Of a stretch of DNA of 64,000 bases, positions 9,061 through 18,225 are shown one piece after another. How positions within the stretch are numbered: the stretch's first letter is position 1; the number at the start of each line of letters is the position of its first letter. Below the pieces are notes generated by a model. It was not told the origin of the DNA. It did no database searches and worked only from the letters and a program-made list of their open reading frames with translations. A program made the position numbers and the translations under genes. The stretch comes from Fonsecaea monophora (lineage: Eukaryota > Ascomycota > Eurotiomycetes > Chaetothyriales > Herpotrichiellaceae), in assembly GCF_001642475.1 (NCBI RefSeq), contig NW_019173934.1:62001-126000 (forward strand), read 5' to 3'.

Positions 9061-10555
9061 TCGGATGCAGGGGAGCAGGCAGGGAGGGTCGGGGATAGAC
9101 ACAATGAAGAGGGCAGACGATGAGATGCCGTGTTCAGAGCACTCTGCACCACGATCCAAGAGCAATGCATGCGTTTGTTTGGTTTGAACTCAGAATCTCC
9201 TACATCACGAGGGCCATGCGATCAAGCATATCAGCTGTCATGTGGATTGTTGGTGTTTGACGACAAGAGGCGAGGCCTGTTAGCTTTATCATACAACTGC
9301 ACCAGCGACACACCACCACAGGCTACCACGGGCTACCACAGGCTACGGTTTGGTCTTGTGGGCCAGGAACAGGATAAGCTCAATCAAGTCCGACCCCTAC
9401 TGCCCAATGGCAGCGGGCGGTTTCTAAGCTTCTGCTATCAGGGGATGCTTGGCCTGTGTCAAGAGCTCAATTGCCTGGACGATAAGCTGATCTGGGCATG
9501 CTGGGGCTGTCATGGTTGAGCAAGAAATCGGAGGGGGGAATATGGCATGGGCTCACGAGGCACGATAGATGCGGTCTAGATGGCGTCAGATGGAGAAAAT
9601 GAAGCAGAGAGAGAGAGAGAGAAAAAAAGATACAAAAGGGATGTCCAAGTTCCACCCTCTTTTCAGATTTGACTCGGTCACTCCCCAGCCTGTCCAGTCT
9701 CCTCCTGTTATATGTGAACGTGCTCAGCTCCATGTAGAACTAACATCCTTTTTACTTGATCCTTTTTGCCCCTCATCTTCAATCTCATCATCCACCTTCC
9801 AGCCACAATCCACCCTTACCGTATAATCGATCCTTACCCGCCGAGCCGCCCTCGTTCCCTCTCCGTCTACTCGTCCCCGACGCTGTTGTGGCTCAGGTCT
9901 TTCACCTTCTAGGCGCGGTGCTTTCCTTCTTCTGGGGCCCAATCCCGCACCAAATATTTCGCTGTTGCATGCTACCGTCTTCCATTGTTACTTCGCTTTC
10001 GCCGTTGCCGCTGGATCGGCCGGCGCCTGTGCCAGTGCCTGCGCCTGGACCAGGCCTGTAACCTCCCGCCACTTGTGCCAGTGTCATCTGGTTGAACATG
10101 CCAATTCTGGCCGGGCAGCATTTTTGGAATTCCAGATGGGCAGGAACCATCACCACCTCCGACTTCCTGAACATCTCTACCTTTCGCCGCCTCCTCCACC
10201 TCCAACTCCGCCGTTCTCCTTCACCTCTGCGTCCCTCCTTGCTGTCAAGTCTGCGGTCCATTTCTCTCCTTCTGCAGTGCTCTTCTGGGAGACTGGTCGC
10301 CCCAAACCCTTTGCTGTCGGAGATCGCATTCCGGGGTTCAAAACTTCAGCCGGTGAGAATACTACGAAATTTTCTTGTGTCCTGTCTTCGGAGAAATAGT
10401 ACACGAGGGAGACGAAGAAAAAAAGAGAACGGAAGTATTCTAATCAATCAATTTGAACAGCTTTCTTGACGACCCTTCGCGCAAATCTCATCCTCGACCT
10501 CGAATCTGCCCCGCCCTCTTTAGCCAACACACCAGACATTCTAAGACCGACCGAC
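9061..10555. other. Intergenic region with GA-rich tract; long leader of the GNAT gene
   Basis: No gene is seen. A short GA microsatellite followed by an A-run lies at about 9606-9626. From about 9750 the plus strand is strongly pyrimidine-rich, typical of fungal promoters and 5' leaders; open frames here derive from that composition and occur on both strands. Confidence 0.55.
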
Positions 10556-11404
10556 ATGGCTTCGTCCAGCAGCCTTCCTCCTCCTTCACCTTCGCCTTTA
10601 GCGCAAAGCCCCGAGCCCGTCGGTGATGGTTCTGCACTTGCTGAGAAGCACGCGGGACCACTCGACTCGATCCCCGAGCTCACGACTAAGCCCGCCGTTA
10701 CCGAAGACGACAAGATTGAAGCACTGCACTTGATCGCCGACTCTGTTGCTCAACAACGGCAGCTCGCCTCTTCTGCCATCATTTTCCATCCTTTGACTCT
10801 CGCCCTGCTCGTCCTTCTCCTCGGTCTTGCCTATCAACATCTTTATAAAGGCGCTTCCTCAGATTGGGTAATTATTGGCACGACGTCGGCTGGCACTCTC
10901 ATGGCTGTTCTGATCACCGTGCGCTGGCTCACAAGCGGCTACATTTTTGAGGCCGAGCGTGTAGGGACCTGGAAATGGCTGAATGAAGGCCGTGATAATT
11001 CGGAGAAGGGTATCGTGGGTTCCGAGGACGAAATCCTCCTGACTAGGTTTGGCGACGACATCATTGGTACGATTGTCGTTCGCGGTGTGCGCGATGCTCC
11101 TGGTTCTTCCGGCAAGTCGCGCAAGAATGCGCCCATTACTGGATATATCCGTGCATGGACAGTCAAGCGCCTGTATAGACGGAAAGGTGTGGGCCAGGGG
11201 CTGCTCGAAGAAGCTGTTGCGTTGTGCCAGCAAAAAGGGTGGAGTGGTCCAGAATTTGCAGAGGACCATGCCAACTCGGCGAATATCCTGCACCCGACCT
11301 TCTCGGGTGGTTTCAAGAAGAGGGAAAAGGAGGCGAGGGTGATGCTGGAGAGGGTTATTGAGGAGAGCAGGGCAAATGCCAGTGGCAAGAAAGGCAAGAG
11401 ATGA
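10556..11404 (+). CDS. Membrane-anchored GNAT-family N-acetyltransferase
   Basis: Predicted 282-residue acyltransferase starting at ATG 10556. Residues 1-70 are Pro/Ser-rich and disordered. Two hydrophobic segments follow (about 78-95, IIFHPLTLALLVLLLGLAY, and 104-122, with a short gap), forming a hairpin. The GNAT fold is C-terminal: YIRAWTVKRLYRRKGVGQGL matches motif A, where R-R-K-G-V-G-Q-G is the acetyl-CoA pyrophosphate loop, followed by a helix (LLEEAVALCQQKGW) and a basic tail (GKKGKR). The hairpin-then-GNAT order resembles animal NAT8/camello enzymes on ER membranes, but that is architecture, not shown homology. Substrate unknown. Single exon. It converges with the phosphatase gene on the right. 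Confidence 0.8.
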   Translation: MASSSSLPPPSPSPLAQSPEPVGDGSALAEKHAGPLDSIPELTTKPAVTEDDKIEALHLIADSVAQQRQLASSAIIFHPLTLALLVLLLGLAYQHLYKGASSDWVIIGTTSAGTLMAVLITVRWLTSGYIFEAERVGTWKWLNEGRDNSEKGIVGSEDEILLTRFGDDIIGTIVVRGVRDAPGSSGKSRKNAPITGYIRAWTVKRLYRRKGVGQGLLEEAVALCQQKGWSGPEFAEDHANSANILHPTFSGGFKKREKEARVMLERVIEESRANASGKKGKR

Positions 11405-12106
11405 TGACAACGACGATGATACCCCCAATTGATTTGGACAAGACCTGTTCATTCTTCTCCATGTATTTAATCATACTAGACATGGCCTGGCATACGATGG
11501 AGATCTTTGATAGACAACTTAATCTGGCATGTGGCCGGGCCGCCTGGATATACATAATAGTTCCTCAGAATACCTCGTTTCTCATCTCCCCTCTCCCTCT
11601 GTCATCTGTCTATACCTTTTTACCTTTGATCCGAGTAGAGTAGAGTAGACGATTCGGGCTGATAGACGTACATGGGGCAGGGGTCGTGATACACGAGTAC
11701 CAGTACCAGTACCAGTACGAGGGCGAGGAGAGACCAGAAAAGGGGCTTTGGGTTCTCTTTTTCAGCTCGAGGTAAACAGACGGGTGGCAGACAGTGAGTG
11801 TAGCGAGTGCGGGCGAATGCAGACAAACAGAGCAGTGAGCAGTGAGGTATACAAACAAGCAAAGTACCTCGTAGGTAGGCCCTGCTAAGAATAGTACCAG
11901 CGTGTTTGCGTCTGACGCAGGACACTGTCCAAAACGCGTTGATGGTGATGACCACTCATTCATACATTCCTCTCCTTTCCCTCGATTGTCGCTACCGCTG
12001 TCGCTGTCGCTGTCAGTCGCAGTCACAGTCACAGCCACAGATATAGAGCCTGGAATCAAAGAAAAAAGCCTTGTCATGATTACTCGCACGCGAGAAAGTG
12101 GTGGTG
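11405..12106. other. Convergent intergenic region with hexamer repeats
   Basis: No gene is seen. It carries a CAGTAC-type hexamer tandem at about 11695-11718 and an imperfect TCGCTG/TCACAG tract at about 11991-12040. Confidence 0.6.
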
Positions 12107-13528
12107 TTACAAGAAATATTCCCCAACCGGCTTCTTCGCAGGCATGCCTCTCGTGCCTTGCGGTGCGGCCTCAAAGACTCTATATCTCCTCCCCGGCGTG
12201 GCGAGGTTCCAGAGCACGCCGGCTCCACCGCCACTGCCATCGCCTCCCACAGGTTCTCTGCGGCCTTGGTCGCCGTTCGCCCTCTGTATGCAGCCGCCGT
12301 TGGACCCGTCCTCGCCCAGCTCGAGGATCGCGGCCACGTTGCCGCACCGATAGCAGTAATTAGGGGCGCTCCAGACCGTCACGATTGTCTTGTCAAACAT
12401 CTCCTTGTACCCTTCCATGACCAATTGATGCGCCCGCGCAATCAAGGACAGGTCGTTGGCGTGGTTGAAGTGTCTCACGATGTCTGCGCCAAAGAGAAAT
12501 CCCGCGCCTCGTGGACTGAGTCCCCAGCCCTCGATCTCATCCGGATCAGACCACAGAAGGTCACACATTGCGCCTTCGTGGGGCACTTCTTGTTTGCGGT
12601 CGATGAGACGGATTTTGTCTACGGTTTCGACAAGCGGAGACAAGCCACCGTGGACGCAGAGAACTGCGCCAGTCGAAGATGTGGGGGGCTGGAAGAGCGA
12701 GGGAGGCGGCTGACTCGGTGAGGATTGAGGGGCGTCGAGAGATGACGGGAGGTCGACGTCCGGCGCGGGAGATATTCGACTTCCATCAGAGAAGGCATGT
12801 GACTGTTGTGAGTTCATTGAGAGGCCAGCGAACTGACGACGGAGAGTCTTGGAGATGATTTCTCCATTGGCATTGAGGACCTCGGATTCGAGGTCTTCAT
12901 CTTCCGAAGGAAGTGTGGATTGCGTACTGCTGTCGTTCATCGAGGAAACCATTGCCCCGCCTGTCGGAGGCGGGACGTCGGTGGTTGCTCCCAAGATCAA
13001 CGCCCCCAGTGCCAGATAGTCAAAGACTTCGCAACAATACCGCCAGACATTCGCACTTCCGTATTTCCTGATACATTCATCGTAAAACCCATATACGGTG
13101 GTGATCTGCCTCGACTCGTGGTTGCCTCTAATAAGGGTGATGCGGTCCGGATATCTGACCTTCAAACACAGAAGCAACAGGAAGCTCTCCAAACTGTAGA
13201 AGCCCCGATCCACAAAGTCGCCCATGAATAGGTAGTTCGTGTCCGGGACGTCGCCGCCGACGCGGAAGAGTTCCATCAGGTCGTGGAACTGGCCGTGGAT
13301 GTCGCCGCAGATGGTGACGGGGGCATCGACGCAGACGACATTGCCTTCTTCGATGAGCAGTTCGCGCGCCTTGTAGCAGAGTTCGCGGACTTGAGGTTCG
13401 GGGATCGGACGACACGCGCGCAATTGCGCAATCGCTCTAGATAGACTTGTGCGTCAGTGTATGCTTCTTCCAAAAGGTGTGAGAAAGGCCGCTACAGCAG
13501 GTCGCACTTACTTGTCGAGGTCGCTCAT
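12107..13528 (-). CDS. ppg1: PP2A-like Ser/Thr phosphatase catalytic subunit, Ppg1 type, with a large internal insert
   Basis: Metal-dependent protein phosphatase of 448 residues. Exon 1 is only 17 bases (13512-13528, MSDLDK...); the intron is 13437-13511 (GTAAGT to CTAG); exon 2 is 12107-13436. Catalytic motifs are intact: GDIHGQ, GDFVDRG, GNHESR, HGGL, plus SAPNYCYRCGN. IPHDG-like PHEGAMCDLLWSDPDE, SPRGAG and the GEYFL end match yeast Ppg1 (which ends DYFL) better than PP4 or PP6. Between DYLALGALI and the conserved VLCVHGG there is an extra segment of about 108 residues, Ser/Pro/Asp-rich, inside the catalytic domain; a second Gly-rich insert of about 35 lies before FEAAP. I saw no splice consensus that removes either. 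Yeast Ppg1 works with the Far/STRIPAK-like complex. Identity as Ppg1 rather than another PP2A-like member is likely but inferred from motifs. Confidence 0.88.
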
Positions 13529-14293
13529 CACCGCGGCGCAGAGGATGAGAATCGGGCAGCGTTGAGGCACATGGGTGTAGGATGTGTATAACTTTTTGGG
13601 TCTCGAATGCGGGTGGCGGTAGGGATGGCGTCAAAGATGAGCGTAGATAGTGGGATGAGTCGACGATATCGACCGAGTTAGGCAGCGCGTCTCCGGGTGT
13701 CAAATCTCCGTCGGATGGTCAGATTCTGCGAGCGGGAGAGACAGAGAGGTTCAAGGACTTGTTGCTTTCGATGTGCTGATCGTGGTGTCGCGTGCTGTGA
13801 GGGAATCTTGTGGCGGTCACAAAACTGCGACGCCTGCCCAACATGGGACTTTTACTATGCAAAAAACGGCGATCGACTCGGGAGATCCTCGGCAGAGACT
13901 TGGGTGAGTACAGCGGAGCATTCGAACATTGACATGATCTCCGCAGCGCATCCGCGAACCAGCGAGCCAGCGAACCAGAGAGCTTGTGAAAGTCGAAGCT
14001 CTGAATACATGAATTTAATGTGCAGAAAAGTAAAACTCCAGCTTCTCGGTCCATCACTCCCCCCCAATTCCTTTGGAGACCTACATAAGTTGGTCCTTGA
14101 CATATCCTCCCACTCTCCCTCTCCTTTTCCAGTCCTGCGTACCACATTCATCCATGGCGACCAGTCAATGAAAAGTCACACCACACCACTGCTCCTCCCG
14201 TGCACCATCGAGCAGGGCAGAAACCTCTTCCATTGAGAGACGAGAAGAGGAGGGGAAAGAAAAAAGAGAACCTAGCACACAGGACCTATAAAA
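13529..14293. other. Divergent promoter region
   Basis: This lies between the phosphatase (-) and a small membrane protein (+). No convincing gene. A TATAAAA sequence sits immediately before the start of the right gene. Confidence 0.55.
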
Positions 14294-14806
14294 ATGCCAC
14301 CGCATTTACACCCGCGTTCGACGGCAACCTCGACTCTTTTCGCGGGGACGCTGCTCGCATCGTTCATCGTGGTGGGCATCCCGCACGTCTTCCCCTGCCC
14401 TCGTCCGCGGACGGGGTACGCGACGGACTCAGCACGGATAGAACTGGATGAAGACGGGAACCCTGTCCCGCGACGACGACAGGTCAGACCAACCGACAAT
14501 CTACCTCCCAGCAAGGTCTCGCCAGATCAGCGTGCTTCACGGATCGGGCAGGAAGGACAACAACAGCAACAGCCACAACAACCGCCTCGCAAAAGCCCGC
14601 AAGCTCTCCAAAAGGGTCTGGCCGCGTCCAAGAACCTAGACGAAGAAGCAGCCTTGTTTCGAGAGCTGCAAGCCGAGGCGGAGCTGTTGGAGAAGGAGGC
14701 CAGGTCGGCGAGAGAATGTCCCGTGCCCAAGCCACGGGGTTGGGTGGGGAGGATTTTGGGATTCGAGGAACAGAGTCAGAGAGTCGTGGATAAAGAAGGT
14801 GGATGA
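14294..14806 (+). CDS. Small single-pass membrane protein, uncharacterised
   Basis: 170 residues, single exon, ATG at 14294. I do not recognise a named family. Residues 1-14 are polar with His and Arg, followed by one hydrophobic segment (about 15-31, LFAGTLLASFIVVGIPH), then PCPRPR. The rest is charged and low-complexity: a Gln-rich run near residues 90-98, then an acidic and Ala/Leu-rich helix (about 112-135, LDEEAALFRELQAEAELLEKE) that could form a coiled coil. The C-terminal GWVGRILGF may be amphipathic. The basic N terminus with one membrane span is compatible with a mitochondrial or ER anchor, but this is a guess. Codon use and frame resemble neighbouring genes. Confidence 0.6.
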   Translation: MPPHLHPRSTATSTLFAGTLLASFIVVGIPHVFPCPRPRTGYATDSARIELDEDGNPVPRRRQVRPTDNLPPSKVSPDQRASRIGQEGQQQQQPQQPPRKSPQALQKGLAASKNLDEEAALFRELQAEAELLEKEARSARECPVPKPRGWVGRILGFEEQSQRVVDKEGG

Positions 14807-15727
14807 GGAAGGGTGTCGCATCTGTTGAATCGAGATCTTTGACAGATAGCCCGTCGGCTCGGCGAGTTGAATAGATGGGAAGAGCTGGAAAAGTCGACGG
14901 ATCAGTGGCTCGGCTATTTTGCACCAGCCCATCTAATGCCAACAACAACGATGGACAAAATATGGGCAGAACGTACCGTCCGGTATTCTTGAGGCGATAG
15001 CAGCAAGCCGCAACGGTGGTGGTACTCAATGTTGCTCTCGACTGGGCACTGGGCGCCGGGCATGTCTCTCTCGGCCAATCTGCGCTCTATACAACCAACC
15101 CAGGGATTACTCAGGCGATCAGATGCCTCGCCTCGGCCTAGAATTACTGTGCCCAGAGAGAGCCACAGCCAAAATGATCACTTCCACACGCCCAGAGACA
15201 GAGCCAGCCCACAAGACAGACATTCCGGGGCGTGTTACGTCGTATGTACCAGCCTAGACCAGGCCACCGCTTCACGAATGGATATGGATGACTTTATATC
15301 CTCCCCATGTATCGACCAGGATAGAAGCAGCCGCTGCAATGGAAGAGAATAGGATCATCCATGTATGGAGAGCTCAGAATGGCGCGAACAAGACGATGAA
15401 GCCTCATCATGGCCATATCTTGATCGCACGAAATGTTGTTTGCCTTTTATCCAAAACTTTTTGCGCACCGTCTGGTAGCCGCGCCTGACTTCCAGGACTT
15501 CCCGGGCCATTAGAATCGTGCAAGCATGAAGAACATCAAGAGAAGAAAGCAATAGCTAATCAAACACGTCTCCAACTCCCTCCTCCGTCAGTTTGCAACA
15601 TGTTGTCCTAGTCACCTCAGATCCGCGTCCGTTCCACTCACTCAATCACAGCTCCCTCTGCGCTAAATATCTCCACCTGTCCACCGACGAACTCTGTCTC
15701 GGCATATTTGCATCTCTCTGCCTGTTC
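14807..15727. other. Convergent intergenic region
   Basis: No gene is supported. Open frames on both strands are short and antisense to one another. The interval holds the 3' ends of the two flanking uncharacterised genes. Confidence 0.55.
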
Positions 15728-17264
15728 TCAACCGTCCCTTTCCTTGTTGTTGATGTCCTTCAGCTTCACCCCCGTCTTCCAATCCACTTCTCGTGCAATC
15801 TTGGTCATCCGCTCAAACACTGGCCGTCCAACGTATCTCCAGAACCCACCTGCGCGAACACACGTCTCCCGTTGCTCGTTTTCAAACCTTTCCAGATCAT
15901 CTTTCACCAGAGCCTTGAGAGCCGCGACGATAGAGGAAGTTTGCTGCGGAGAAGAGGCAGGGGCTTTGTTGATTCCTCCTCCGACACCATTCTTCTTCAC
16001 ACCGACACTATTGGTGGTGGGACCTGCAGTGTTCGCGGTGCAACTAGTCGATCGAGCATGGCCTCCATCAATCCCAAGCTTCACCAAGACAGCAACGAGC
16101 AAGTCCTCCATCTCATCGTCCTCGGCATCACAGTCGTGCAGGCCTTCGCTGAATCTCCTCTTTTTTCCGCCGACGCCGTGGTAGGATATGCCAGCGATCG
16201 AGCTCTTGCGCCTTTCACGTTCACTTTTTCTCCTCTGCGCAATGCTGGACAGCAGCGTCTTCTTGTGTTCCTGAATGCTCGACATAAACCCCATGTTTCT
16301 TGCAATTACCTCTTCGATGGTCTTGTCGCTCGCCAATGGATGTGTCGCTCTTGGTTGTGCTCCTGGTCGTGCTCCTGCATTGTTGCCGTGCAAGACCTCA
16401 GCAACAAATGACACATCTGCGGTGCGGACGCCGATGACATGTTTCTGTTGATTCTTAGCTGCCTTGGATTGCGACTTTGCTGTTTTGGCGGCCTTTTTAA
16501 GCGCTCGAGCTTCAGCCTTGGTCAATCTTGTAGGAGGCATGTGCTGTTGGTCATTCTCGTCAGCCGTGCTGGTCGTGGTGTCGGTCACGGTCTCAGCTTC
16601 GTCATCCTGGTCGGTTTCTTCCCCGACTTCGAAGTCATCATTGCCAACATCGAGTTGCTGGATAGCTTGCTGGATCAAAGGGACATTCACTGGCAGGTCT
16701 TCCAGCAGGGTTCTTGGTTTGGCTGTGTCTCTGCCATTTGCGATTCTGTACTCTGCGAGAAGCTCTGCAATCTTTATTGTACAGCAAAGCACAAACGTCA
16801 GCTGGTCGGGCTCAATTCCTTCTGTGGCATGCCAGTTGTCCTCACCGCAGTCACCACCATCACCTTTGTGTGATGTCCTGCAGAGGAAAGGTCTATGTTA
16901 TGAGTTGCTTCCGTCACTCACCTTCCTGTGCCTGTTCTCATGCAGCTCATCGGCTTGTATGCAGGAGAAGCAGTTGTGGCTTGTGCCGATGGCGTGCATG
17001 GTCTGATGGTAGCGAAAGCAAGGGATACTGTGGATGCCATAGCATGTTTGACGCGCCTTTGGGTTGCTCATCTTCGTGGAACAGAGGTAACAGCTGTGCT
17101 CTATAGGCGCGGACATGTGACATGGGTTAGCTTGTGCTCTCCGCTTACATCGCCACGTCGTGGCAAGGCTTGTGAAACAAGGGGTAATATCCCAAGGTCA
17201 TTTGCTTACCGAGCCCAGAGGCGGCCTCCCATTTGAATGGGCTGTTTGGCGCAGCTGGATCCAT
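15728..17264 (-). CDS. Uncharacterised protein with N-terminal Cys/His cluster
   Basis: Model of about 457 residues with exons 17210-17264, about 16918-17100, and about 15728-16863. Exon 1 begins MDPAAPNSPFKWEAASGL; intron 1 (17101-17209) has GTAAGC, CTAAC and TATAG and joins directly to EHSCYLCSTK. The next 60 residues carry Cys and His in a metal-binding pattern: C-x2-C, then Cys, Cys, H-x3-H, and later H-x-C-x2-C. The second junction is uncertain: the obvious GTGAGT donor at 16916-16921 puts the next exon out of frame, while a weaker GTGACG donor (16912-16917) with an ACAAAG acceptor keeps it. The remainder has an acidic stretch, a Lys/Ala-rich helix, a Ser/Arg segment and a conserved-looking C terminus (GGFWRYVGRPVFERMTK). 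No family recognised; a zinc-binding regulatory protein is possible. Confidence 0.65.
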
Positions 17265-18225
17265 GGTCAGAGTCCGCTCTGCTGTTGCTACTCCAAGGGT
17301 TATCGACTTCTGTGCTTCAGCTGTGTGATTGCTGTATTTCACAGACAGAGCAATGGGCACCAATATGTTTGATTGTATTGCAGGTCGCGTGTGGGCAGAG
17401 ATCTTCTGAAAAGTTCGTGGTGCAAGTTGGTAAAGGGAACGCGGTGAGGCAGCGAACGCAGGAGGAACAAAGCGGATCAGGTGAAGATCGGTATGCCTGT
17501 CCGGCAGCACCAAGCAGTGAATGTTCGGAGCGCTCAGGGAGTGAGAGGCGATCGGATTTGAACGGCTTAAGGAGGATATTTGTAAAGGAGGAAGTGTCTG
17601 GATCAGAGTGGATGTTAGACAAAGACATCGACAGACACGCGGTGTCTGCGTGATGCATAATGACTCTGCCACTTCCCCAGAACAAAGGAACATGGTATGA
17701 CGCTGAATTTTGCGAGCAATCGACCTGATCGATGGATGGATGGAGGTACGGCATATGAGATCGACGTCGTTATTGGCATTTCGGGCAACTGCAACTCGGT
17801 GGAGATGGTCAGCTGTATGGTCCCGGCAAAGGAGGACAGTGACGAGAGGAGGCTGCGAGGAGATAAAGAAGACAAACATGGAGAGGAACAAAGAAACACA
17901 AGCAGCTGGAAAATAGGAAGAAGAGCAGGAGGAAAGGATGAGCAGAGAGGTTTGTGTTGGCTTGTCCAATCTCGCACCGAGCAGAATGAGTGAGTTTGAC
18001 CACACAGGGCCGTTACCTAAAGATATCAAACACTTGCTATAGCCACCAACCAAGAGGAAGGAGCCATCTCTGGTATTTGCAGAGTCCTGGAGAGAAGCCA
18101 GACAATTCCAGAGACATCTCCCGCCAAAAGGCCAGAGTAAGGAACTTGCAAGGGGTCATAAAAGGAGCCGTCCAAGCAAACCGAAACATCGGGCGGCTGC
18201 ATTCCAGTCCACATTTCATCGCAAT
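17265..18225. other. Intergenic region between two minus-strand genes
   Basis: This holds the promoter of the Cys/His protein and the 3' end of egt1. A long minus-strand open frame (17145-18053) crosses exon 1 of the Cys/His gene but is Ser/Leu/Cys-rich, with no features beyond that exon. Confidence 0.55.

Noticed and set aside
17114..17116. ATG at 17116 (-) as start of the Cys/His protein
   Set aside because: It lies inside an intron with GTAAGC donor, CTAAC branch point and TATAG acceptor. Splicing joins exon 1 (ATG 17264) in phase.
17145..18053. 302-codon minus-strand open frame
   Set aside because: Only the last part coincides with exon 1 of the Cys/His gene; the rest is Ser/Leu/Cys-rich without features and ends in the intron.
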